Shown: positions 27,301-39,300 of the stretch, one piece after another | Position numbering within the stretch: position 1 is the first letter of the stretch | How the letters are laid out: each line of letters opens with the position of its first letter | Source: Lineus longissimus | Taxonomy: Eukaryota > Nemertea > Pilidiophora > Heteronemertea > Lineidae | Assembly: GCF_910592395.1 (NCBI RefSeq) | Contig: NC_088320.1 | Coordinates: 13,822,501-13,886,500, forward strand | Length of the DNA stretch: 64,000 nucleotides | Direction: 5' to 3' | The notes under the pieces: model-generated | Databases searched by the model: none | The model's input: the letters and a program-made list of their open reading frames with translations, nothing else | Told to the model about the DNA's origin: nothing | Made by a program: the position numbers and the translations under genes

Positions 27301-30300
27301 ACGTACACTCAATTTTGTTTTAACATGACTGTGTTTGATAATCGGGCAGATTACTCCAGCTAGTCATGTTCAGTTTTTTTATCATTCTCTGCTTACCTTT
27401 TCAGCGGAAGACAAGTCGACAAGTAAGGCAAATGCAAAATTGAACGAACAAAAAGAAGAGATTAAAATTAAAGCAGAGGAGGCCAAGAAGGAGGAGGACG
27501 CAGAAAAAAAGACAGAAGATGAAGTGAAAGCGAAGGCGAAGGCGAAGGCGATAAAAGAAAAAGATGACGAAGAGAAGGCGAAAGTGAAAAAAGAAAAAGA
27601 CGACGAAGAGAAAGCGAAAGTGAAAAAAGAACAAGAAATGCAACTAGAAGCAGAAAAAAACAGAAAATCTGCAGAGTTAAAAAAACAAGAAGAACAAAAT
27701 AAAAAGATTGAAGCAGAACTAAATCAGCGGAAAGAAGATACTCTGCAAAAAGAGGCCGATTTAGAAGAGAAGGCCGCTGCTCAGGAGAAAGAGGAAATCG
27801 AACTACAGCAAAAGATAGAGGAAGAGAGGGAGAAGGAAGAGGAATTAGAAGCAAGACAGGTTGAATTAGACGAAGAAGAAGACCGACTGAAGCAGAAAGA
27901 AGCTGAAATTGAGGACGAACGAGCGGATATTTCTCTAGTAAGGAGTGAGGCAGGCCAGGCTGTTGTCAGTCCTGCGAATACCATCACCATTACAGAAAGT
28001 GGGGACCAGTATATGGATACTGCTGGTGTGGTCCATGCAGGATCACCAATTGACGATTCTAATCCTGATTATTCAGGACTTCGCGCAGAGCTCCACGGCG
28101 ATGGTCAAACCGTTTTGGCTTCACAGGCACATACACAGAACACGGTGAATGCTTTAGCGCCCCCTGTACATCCTGGTGATATTGTGCACGGACAGGCCAT
28201 TGCTGAGAACACCACGGAGTCTGATCGATATGCTGACGCCAGTAAGTGTAGTGTAAGGGACGTGGTGTAATTTGAGTACTCTCAGTTCTCATTTATACTG
28301 TAGTTTTATGTATTTTAAGTCTGATCAGCGTCGGGTGACGGCTTAAAGAAGTACAAAAGATATGAGCTAGTATATTGTCGTAATTATTGTTTTATAAAGT
28401 TGTGACTAGTATTTTCTAAACTGTTTGCTATTTTCAAAATGTTGATGAACGAATTGATCAAACGATTTTTTCTGAAATTCCCGCCAGAAAGGTTCATTTC
28501 TTCTTAAAGCAGGATAACAACTTTAACGCAAGTTTTTGTAGGTGGCATTCCCTTTGACACCATTTTATCGATTTTTTTTCCAGTCTCAGCGAAAGGGATA
28601 CACATGTACTTAGTAAATGTCCATCACATGTCATTCCTGTCATCATATTCAAGTTATTTTTTGTTATCACCGAATGAGGAAAAACATCCATAACTTAACA
28701 AATTACTTGGAGGGAGAGCAATTATGGCATAGGAGAAAGTCTTCATGCAAGTTTTAAATTGCTGCAGATACCAAACTTATACCCAGCATAGTTTCCCTAG
28801 ATAGTCAATGACATTTAGCGACACGGTCCAATCAGTAAGCTGTGTAGTCTTCGGTTCAGGGCGTACATGTCGTCCGGGGTCATTACTCTAAATTGACCGC
28901 ATTATACACTGTACACCCTTGTCGGAAAGTATACTATAAGGACACCAGTTTTTTACAATTTTCTCAAAAACTACTGAGCCAACTGGAACCAAAGTTTTAT
29001 CATATCAGGATAAACTTCTTGTGTATCATTTACAATAGGTTTGGTTTTTATAGTCAATTAGGTAAAAAAGTCATGGCCCTTTTTCACGAGGTATGTTTTT
29101 TTTACTTTTTTGTCTGCATATTTTTCTGCCGTTTTTTTTGCAACATCATCTGGACGCAATAACCAAAGCAACTTTAAGCACAGTTCTTGTCATACTGAAG
29201 AAGTTTAGGTTGCTACACCCAATTCAATCGCAAGTGAACTCATGTGCTGTGTATTTCAGCAAAATGCTAGGTCATTAAACCCTATGCCCCTTATTGCTGT
29301 TCATTGCGGACCATGCCTTTACAGTTAAAAGTAATAATTTGTTCCTGGGCTTTGGTCATTTTAAGTGCCTCGTTTTAGAAATAAACATCTTGCCTGTGGT
29401 AGATGGCTAAACGGAATGTTTAGATTAGAAAGAAACAGCACTGCAATTAGTTTGGCCTGTTGTCTGTGGTCAGGTAATCTGACATGGGTTGAGGCCCTGG
29501 CCCCAAGTGCACATCATATTGTTTGATGTGGTCTGGTAATCTGACATGGGGTGAGGATTTGGCTGGAGTGCACATCAATCATTGTGACCAATAACCAGTG
29601 TGAGTGTGATGATCATTGGGACAGTGTCAAAAGGTGTCATCTTGGCCAGCAAAGTATCATTGAGAAAATGGCCAAAAACTTTATTTTTTCCTAAAAACCA
29701 TTGACCAAACTTACCAATTTTTGCTAGAATTAGAAATTGCTTTTAGTTCGTGTGTCCAGCTGATGTTGCAAAAAAATGCAGACAAAAAGGTAAAAAAAAC
29801 ATGCCTCTTGAAAAAGGGCCATAACGTTTTACCTAATTGACTATAAAAACCAAACCTATTGTAAATGATACCCAATAAGTTTATCCTGATATGACAAAAA
29901 TGTGGTTCCAGTTGGTCCAGTAGCTTTTGAGAAAATTGTAAAAAACTGGTGTCCTTAAACTTTCCGACAAGGGTGTACATGCTATGTACGTTGTTAAGTT
30001 GTGAGTGAAAAAATCAAAAGCCGCGCTGGAGAATCGAGATGTTCCCGAGAGTTGTCGAGTTAGTGACTTCGGGGGAGTTGGTTGAAACTGAGTTTTTCTC
30101 CATTTCAAGAGTTAATCATTGATGGCAGTTGTTGGTACAGTCTCAAAGATGTTACAAGACTGGTACTAATGCGCACATAGCGCGTTACTCCTTTGATTAT
30201 ACAGAACATCTATAAAATTTCACAGAACGTGTATAACCAACAAAAAAAATCAAAGCCCGCCCAGTTGCTCAATCGGCGTTGCAGACACACGCCAGTGTTA

Positions 30301-33300
30301 CTTCATTCGACAAATTTCATCAACAATAGTATTGTTCGTCCAGGTTACTGTCAAACACCGATAAATGTTAAAAGATAAATGGTTGATTTTTAAAAAATGC
30401 GTTGTCATTGCAATGCAAGTGGCAGCGAGAAAGAAAGTTAAGTCTGTTATTTGTTTTGTATTCTTTTTAAAACTTCCTGCATGATTGTACCAACCGCTGT
30501 CAGAAAAGCCAATCATGTACAATCATGTTCAAAAGTTTATGGACACCAGTTTTTGCACATTTTTCTCAAAAACGGCTAATCCTATTGAACCCAAATTTTC
30601 ACCAATGGTGGAGAATCTTCTTGGTTATCGAATGAGTTGATAGTTGATATCAGGATCAACTGCATAACAAAGTTATTACATAATTTTGAGAGGCATCTTT
30701 TTTTTACTTTTTTGTTAATCAATTTTTCAAAACCAAATTTACCCTACAGTATATCTTGCACATTGCTAAGACTTTCTGTGAAAAAAATTTGGATAAATCT
30801 CATTTCGGTTTTGAGATATATCGAAATATCAAAATTTTGATATTTTGATAATTTGATATTTTTGTTTTTTTTGCAACTGTATCATTGATAAGTCATACCC
30901 AAATAATGATTTGCACCAATTTAGCACAGCTAGCAACTAATATTGCTGAGAAAAGGTGGATACTTGGTGGTATGAAAATGTTCATATTATAATTTCAAGA
31001 TGTTCCTTTAGTTGAAAGTCAGAAAAAAATCTCCATTCATTCAGGGGACATGGGTACTACTAGGATATATCGAAAAATCAGAAAAATCTCAAAATTTTCA
31101 GAATCTCAAAATTTTGATATTTTGATATATCATGAAAAGTAAATGATATTTTAAAATACTTTCTTCACAGAAAGTCTTAGCATTGTTATCTGTATGATGC
31201 AAGATTTTTCGATACTTCGATTTAAAAAAATCCATCAACCAAAAAGTGAAAAATAGATGCCTCTCAAAATTATGTAATAACTTTGTTATGCAATTGGTCC
31301 TGATATTAACTATCACGTCATTCGATAGCCAGGAAGATTCTCCACCATTGGTGAAAATTTGGGTTCAATAGGATTAGCCGTTTTTGAGAAAATGTGCAAA
31401 AACTGGTGTCAATAAACTTTTGAACATGATTGTACAGATTCTTACTCATCCCCACATGTAGTGAAAAGCAGTCTTGGTCGTGAATGATACATCATTAATC
31501 ACTTTGGCAGTGCGGAAAAAATCAGCGAAATCACGTCAAGTGTGTTACATCAAACTGCTTATATACTATGAGATGCCGTGTGTTCATGCATACGTTGAAG
31601 TGTCATATGACAATAATGACAGTATATAATGACACGATGTTAACTTACAATTTCAGTTCACATTCCGAGAGGACTAGATGGTACCGTTCCGTGCGTCAAA
31701 AACGACATGGCAGGTTCTTTCTTCGACCCCAAAGCCACCTGGTTGAGCAAGGGAGACCAACTCGTCGTAGACGAGCGCTTTACCGTCCAGCAATCGGGGG
31801 ATCTGTTGATCGGAGACGCCCAGGCCAGAGACACTGGAACGTATAAGTGTAAGCTAAAAAGTGCGGATGAGAATGGATTACCTTTTGAGAAGACTTTTAC
31901 AAGACAAGTCCTAGGTACGTTCGATGTATTATTCTAAGATACCTGGATTTAGAACGAACCGCACTTTACAGTGTAAATGCATGTTGCGCAAACGAAGCCT
32001 CATTTTGAATTCAGCGGTTATGGAGTTGGATAAAGTCCCAAGTTATGGTTGCCTATACATAACTTGCCATAACTTGCGACTTTATGCAACTTCATTACCC
32101 AGATTCCCAGCATAAACAACTACATGTACATGGGGGAACTCGAAACTGCAATGTTTTATCAATGGAAGCTTATTCCCGCCTTAGGTTTTAACCGGGCCGT
32201 TCATAACTTCCAATTTTTATAACCGTTTCGCTGTAGCTTTCCTTACCATAAGTTGTTTTTACTCGATTAGTGCATTTGATAGGCCAAGCTCCTCAATTCA
32301 ATGTTTCAAGTTAACATGATTTTATTAAATTTTCAGTTTACAGCCCTCCTAACTTCACATACGATGTAAGTTTCAAGTTCTTGACAGATGTTTGCGATGA
32401 CCTGGAAGTAGCCAAGTTGCAGGAGTATACTCGGCAAGAACTGCTGCCAGTCTGTACCACGGAGGCTGAATGCACGCTCGTGAACTTTCATGTTCAGTGC
32501 CATTTTGTCAAAGACAAGGTAAGATATCGAACCCGATAAGGGGTAGAATAGGCAGTCCCCCCCCCCCATCCCGTACGCAAATTCCACAACGTACAGATAA
32601 TTCTGGGTCCGGTTGTTAGAAAGCATGATAGCTCATAACATCATGCTGACATGTTGTTACATGTGCATCGATGTACATGAAACAACATGTCAACATTATG
32701 TTATAAGCTTACTAGCTTTCTAACAACCAAGCCCAGGTATACACATATTTCTTTGAAAATTGCCAGGGCTTCGCGCTGCATGGCCTACTTGCACTCATGT
32801 GGCAGCGAACATACTCTATGGAAGCGCCCTTACACATGCTACAACAGTTAGCTAGATCTTTAAGAATAAGTTTAGGACAGCTCTGGCGGGTCGCTAAATA
32901 TGGAGAATGAGATTGGGCCGGAATGTAAAACCCACACCCAAAGTGCTTTGGCGAGAGTGGGGCTCGAAATTTGAACTCCGCGAAACCGATCAACTCGGTC
33001 ATGGCACAGAACCGGACGGAGCTGTCTGTACAAAAAAATGCTCGAAATATTTTTTTTACCACGGACAAAGCACTTTGTTCAAATTTGAACAAATATTGAA
33101 TATGTGTGAGGTAACTAGCCTATAGCCCTTACATAAAACTTCATGACTTATTTCATGAATCCGATGTACATATATATCACATTTCATGACACGTTTAAGG
33201 ATAGTTGCATCATTTTTTGACAAAGGTTCCGGTCTTTACTTACAACCCTTTGAACCCTTGGCCCATGGGTGCTATGTATTCGCCCACCCAAAGCAGAATG

Positions 33301-36300
33301 AAGCTCACGATCAGCCTGAAGCGTTGGCGCCATGAGTCAGACATACGAAGCCTCTGATTGGCTATATTTTACCCGCGCGGTTTAGTGCAAGAGTACTATT
33401 GCGGCGGGCATAACGGCCGCTGGGGTACACATACACGCACAGGGCACACATATGCGCGGCCGAAAAACCGGCCGCTAGGGTTCAAAGGGATGAAAATCAG
33501 TTCTATTTTTCTCCAGGAAACGAAACGATCAGCAAATATACAGACGCGTTCGATCAAACATGAAATATTCTTCACGTTTGCTATAAAGCCAGGCTCGAAC
33601 TTTAAGTATCCCAACTGTGACTTCAAATGCATGAGGTCGGCCATAATTCATTATCTCGATCAGGTAGGTTGAGGAACTTATAATTACAAATCCGTTGAGA
33701 GCTGGGCCATAAATACTCTCGTTTCACCGATCCAAGTCCGGTTGATTAGTTATCTTGAAATGAAAATAGTGGCTAAGCCGGTGTAATGTTTTTGAGTGTT
33801 TCTGTTTTTGAGTGTTTCCCCTCATTGTTTGGGAACGCTCAAAAATAGATTGACGAGTTTTTCTGTGTATCCCCCCCTATTGAAAAGTCATGGTCTCTCT
33901 AGCTGCCTATTGTTTGGAAACACTGAAACATGGGGAACAACCACAGATGTTACACCGGAACAAGACCTAATAACAATCGGACAACTTGGTGTCGCCTGTT
34001 ACAACCACTAAATGTAAAAAAATCGACGATTAATGTAAAAACTTTACGTCTTAGCGCTTAATGTAAAAACAACAATTGATGCCTTTGTCAACTACAAATT
34101 TGCAATAACTTCAGTGAATCTTTTCACAGCCATACTCCAAGATAAAGAACATAACCATGGAAATGCGAGAACGCGAGAACGCTCAGCTTGACAGAAGGAT
34201 TAAGGTTGAACCAGCCTCCCTCAAGCACCTCTTCATCTTCACATGCCCTAGTGGCTATCACCTTTACGGCATGATTTGTGGTAAGAAATACACAAACATT
34301 GTGGTCTATAGTGATTGCATTAATGTAATTGTGATGTCCGCATCCTTAGGGGCACTTTAGGGCGAACTACAAAGTAGGATTTATGTTTTGTTTGGTTTTT
34401 ATATTGATCCTTGCCTTAAAAGTGGTCCTACATTCTCAGTGCAGAAAAAACAAACAAATTATTCAGTGAAGCCAAATCGTCATTTTGTCGAAGACCAATA
34501 ATAACAAAATTTCGAAGAAATCCGGCCAGTAGTTCGCCATCCAGAGCCCTAAACGATGCGGACATAACATTGACGAGTGGATAAATCATTTATTTGTTGT
34601 GGCTTCAATTATAGTGCCTGTGACAACCATCCATTTAACGATCCTTATATTTACGAAATGAAATAATTGACATCCGTTTATTTTGGCACCTATATGCCTA
34701 AGTGTATGTGTCATAAAGAGCATTCGCTAAGGACCAGATAAATGAATGACTTCCTTCATCTAAAATTTAACACATGATCGAGCCGGATTTTTGCCAAAAG
34801 AGCGATCCAGTTATTTTCAAATTGCAATGTGCCAGGGGAATTTCGTGGATGGTCTTCTGAGAAATTGTGTTGAATTGAATTCTCGGGTGATTACAAAGTG
34901 CTGAATTTTTTATCCGTGCATAGAGATTCAAAAATACAGTTATTTTTTTCTGAAGATCTCTAAACTGGATTATAACAACGCCCTGATCTATGCCCTTCCT
35001 AAAAAATCTGTAGCCCCACTGCAGAGGGTGCAGAATGCTGCTGCTAGAGTTATCTCACGAACACGCAAACGTGACCACATCTCGCCGGTTCTGCACTCTC
35101 TGCATTGGTTCCCAGTCAAAATGCGTATTGAATACGAACTGCTCACCACAACACACAAGGTAGTGGAGGGAAGATCTCCTGTGTACCTCAATGAGCTAGT
35201 TAAGTTTCAATCTGGTCCAAGGCAGACTCGTTCCACAAGCAGTGACAAACTGCATGTAAAGCGCACCAAAACCGCCTATGGTGACAGGTGTTTCTCTGTC
35301 GGTGCTGCACGCTTGTGGAATGAGCTGCCACAAAACATAACATAAGGAGTCCACTGCAGCATTCAACAATGGGTTAAAGACCTGGTTATTCAGGAAGTTT
35401 TATGGGGAGTAGCGCTTTAACAGCAATTGTTCTGAGAAGCGCTATATAAGCACTACAATATTATTATTTATTATCATAAAAGAATATATGGTAGTTCCTG
35501 TAAGCCCAACGATTATGGCATCTTGCCAGTAAGTTGTGCTGATGAGTTGACAGATATGGGAAGCACTGCACTGCTCGAGTATATAAATCCGAGAAAAAAA
35601 CCCGGGGCATTATTGGTATCAATATCAACTGCCATAAATCTTCTTTAGCAGTGATTAACTGCGTGAATAGCTTTTTAAAGTTCGGGGTAACTCTTTTAGG
35701 TCCGTGCCATCCGGGACACTCAAGTGTCGATACGGATCCTAAATGTCACAAGTGCGAGAAAGGGACGTACCAGCCCGAGTTTGCCCAGGGGATGTGCTCA
35801 ACATGTCCCGAAAACGGCACGACAGTCGCTGAAGGAACCATCAATGCATCTGATTGCAAAGGTAAGGCGGGGTGATATCAAGTACATGTATCTTTGGACA
35901 TGTTGGAGAATAATCTCCCCGGAAAACCTGCTACAGTTAACATCGACCCTGCTTCGCGTCGCATCAATGACGCACCAGTGATGGCACGCCTATTTCTCTA
36001 TGTTTCGCGTATCTTACGTGAGATCTACGCGCTGGGTAGCGCGTCAACGCGAATTTAGGGATGACAATATTCATTCTCCAAGCGTCGTCAATGGTGATCA
36101 TCGTTGCCAAGTCTCACTCGATCTACTGTCTCTGCAACAGTTGGCTCGCCAGTCACCTCTCAACAATGGGTACAATCGCCGGCCAACAATGGTCAAAATA
36201 GGACGTATCTGAGGTTGAATACGCATGCGCGCAATATCATTGCACGTTTTATTTTTCAAGATGGTGGACGGGGGCTCGCGAAATGGCTTTTTTTCCCTGA

Positions 36301-39300
36301 ATTTTGCCAGAATACGATCCATTCATAAAACTAAAGACAAATCAAAAAGAGGGTTTTCATTGCCTGAGCGACGCTGAGGAAGGTCACATGCCTGAGATAA
36401 TAGATCCTTGCGAGAAACCTGCACAAATGTACAAATCCTGTTTGAAGTGAGAGGAAATTGAGCCGTGATCAGTCGTGCTCTCACCTGTTTACGGATCACG
36501 GCAACACTGGGCGCCCGTGACTGCGCCATTCATTGTTAAAAATCTTTATCATGCATCTGTTTGACACAAATACACTTCACAGTGTTATGAAAAAAAACTA
36601 TCACGACATCCTTAAAATGTTTTTTTATCGAAACAGAACAAGAAGGCTTTTCAATCCCTGTTACAAGCAGCGCACTATACACACTGGATCAGTGTGTGGA
36701 CGATCTTCTGTGGCAGAAGAACTATGTGACAATTGCGGGTGCATGTAAATTGGACATCTGACCCGGCGCCCGGGAGATCGGACGATATTGTGATTTGGAC
36801 TGCAGAATATTAAAAGCATCGTTTTTGCTTGGGCGCGAATCTCTCAATCGTTTCCCCCGTCAAAAAGGGTCTCTGTTCGCATAAGAATGTGGCCGTATAT
36901 GTGTCTTATAATTATGTGCCTTCGCATCAAGAGAATCTTGGCCTCTCTTGGACTGATTCTAAACACCACATAGCAAATAGTAATTATCAGGTCTTCCACT
37001 GACTACAACCTATTGTATAACTACGACTACAGTGTACCCAAATATCCAATATTAAATGGGATATTTTTAAAGGTATCTTCAAAACAAGGGAGCGCTAGCT
37101 ACAGAGAGAGCTACGAGCCATCCGGAATTCGTTTTTGAATTTCAAAAACCTTAAAGGATTTTTGTCCAACACAACCACGCACTCCTTTTGACGGCAACGG
37201 GCATGGCTAGTTAGGGTTGGTGCAAAATATGGGCAGCAGTCAAAAGTCGCATATCATTGTTAAGTTTGAGTTGTTTAATGAAAAATGGAAGTGACTACTT
37301 GGCAAGCCCGGCTTACCAAACAGCGACTTTTTCTTGTCCTGAATTTGAGAGCCGAACACATTAATATTAAAGTAAAGTCTCCAGCTCGCCAAACAAGGTA
37401 GATTTTTTACCTGTTTGGCAAGCCCGGCTGGCCGAACAGGGTGGCTTTTAGTGCTGTTTGGCAAGCGGCTCTCCAAACAGGACAAAAAAAGATGCCTGTT
37501 CGGCGAGCGCTTTGCCAAATAGACCCGGCCATGAAAAATATCTCAAATTAAACATCGAAAGAAAACTGTGTTTTATTGCTTCTTGACAGCTTCCATATTT
37601 TGCACTAACCCAAGCGGTAATGCTTGCCTAACCATAACCGCTGAATTCAAAACGAGGCTTTGTTTGTGCATAGTGCATTTACACTGTAAAATGCGATTCG
37701 TTCTAAATCCAGGTTGTTTAGAATTTACTAGAATATAAGTTTTCCATTTTACTGTCGATGTTTGGTAAGACAACTAATACCTCCAGTCAGGTTATAATTC
37801 CTTATAGTACGGTAGTATAAAAACGGATACTATACGCTAGCCTTTCAATTTAATTGTTTTATCAGCTGGGGAATAAACTTTTCTAAATTGTTTGCTACTT
37901 TAAAAAAAATTCATTCCATTCCTGAATAGCTGAATGGACGATTTTCTCAAATTCCTTCCCAGATGGGGCCAAGGAATTCCGCGCTAGGATGTTTCGATAT
38001 AGGGTTATACATTTTTGCCTAAAATATCTGTATTCTTAACCAGTTAAACAGAGATCCTGTCAAATTTCTCATTGCAGAGGGTGACATCCTTTCAGTGTTA
38101 GTAAACATTGGGGTGGCGGAAGACTCGGCAACTGCTATCGCCGTCATAGCGGGGGCAGCTGTTGGTGTGGTTGTCGTCCTACCGATATTCTGTTGTCTGT
38201 AAGTATACGATGACTACTCGCTAGACCTGCATGAATTTTCCTACCGTTAAAGGTGAGGCTAGATCAAGACTGAGTCAAGGAGGTGTCATGGCGGCTATGT
38301 TGACGTGTCTATAAATAGCTTGCGGAACACCATTATGAATTCCGAATGGTAAAATTAGATACAAATCACGTGTATTTGTTGACATGGACTTGGAGAATTT
38401 TCTTGAATACCGGACATCCATATTTACTTTTTTTGTAATCAAGTGTTTTTACGTGATAACCTGTGCCGAGTCGAAAAATGGAGATTCCCAACGGAAAGGT
38501 TTCACCTTTTCTCAGAAATTGAGATCCTTTCAGGTCTTCGTGGTAAATTATGAAATGGGCCAAATATAGCAAGCTGACAATATAATCATAGTATCTATAG
38601 AGGCCGAGAGACCTGAGTGGATTCTTGGTGCCTTAGAAATAAATATTTTTGATGGGATCATTTACTTCACCACTGACACAAACACCACCACTAACCTCAT
38701 CTGCAAACTCTGTAAAATACTACCAGTACAATCACAGACAGGTATTTGTAAATAATGATTCTTGGGACTATCTTTCCGTTAGCCATGTGCTTTTCTAAAT
38801 TGAGCATATGCCGCTATGACATTGCATTGACTCACTCTTGATGTACTAAGAGGCCTCAACCCTAACGTTAACAGCTTTTTTCGCGCATTTTTGCGATTAG
38901 GCAAGCATTTAAAATATTCACATTATATGCAAAAATAAACTCTTGCGAAAATTTCGCGGATTTCAACTACGAATGAATGTTTGATGACGTCACAAAAATT
39001 GGTAATCACGCTGCGCACGCACCCTAGAATCTAGTCAACATAGTTTTCGTCAAAAATAGCTGAGACAAACCGATATCCTGTTGCTATCACTCTCGATAAC
39101 AATACGATGATTAATTTACCCCATGCATGCGCAGCTTTTGTACCAAAATCGTTTTCGGGTTTTACTCTGAAATATCCGTACCTCGTGAGGTATGCAAGTC
39201 ACACTCCACGTATCCAAGTGAGTAGATACTTAATCGTTGTTTTTCTCTTGTTGTTTAGCATCTGTGATCTCCGTGCAAGGTACTCTTAGTGCGTCATAGT

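Noticed and set aside
27401-27990. Three overlapping - strand frames rich in Leu/Phe/Ser
   Set aside because: Shadows of the E/K-rich coiled-coil exon, caused by its biased composition.
32555-32570. Run of about 13 C as a regulatory signal
   Set aside because: A simple homopolymer in an intron next to a palindromic element. Nothing supports a function.
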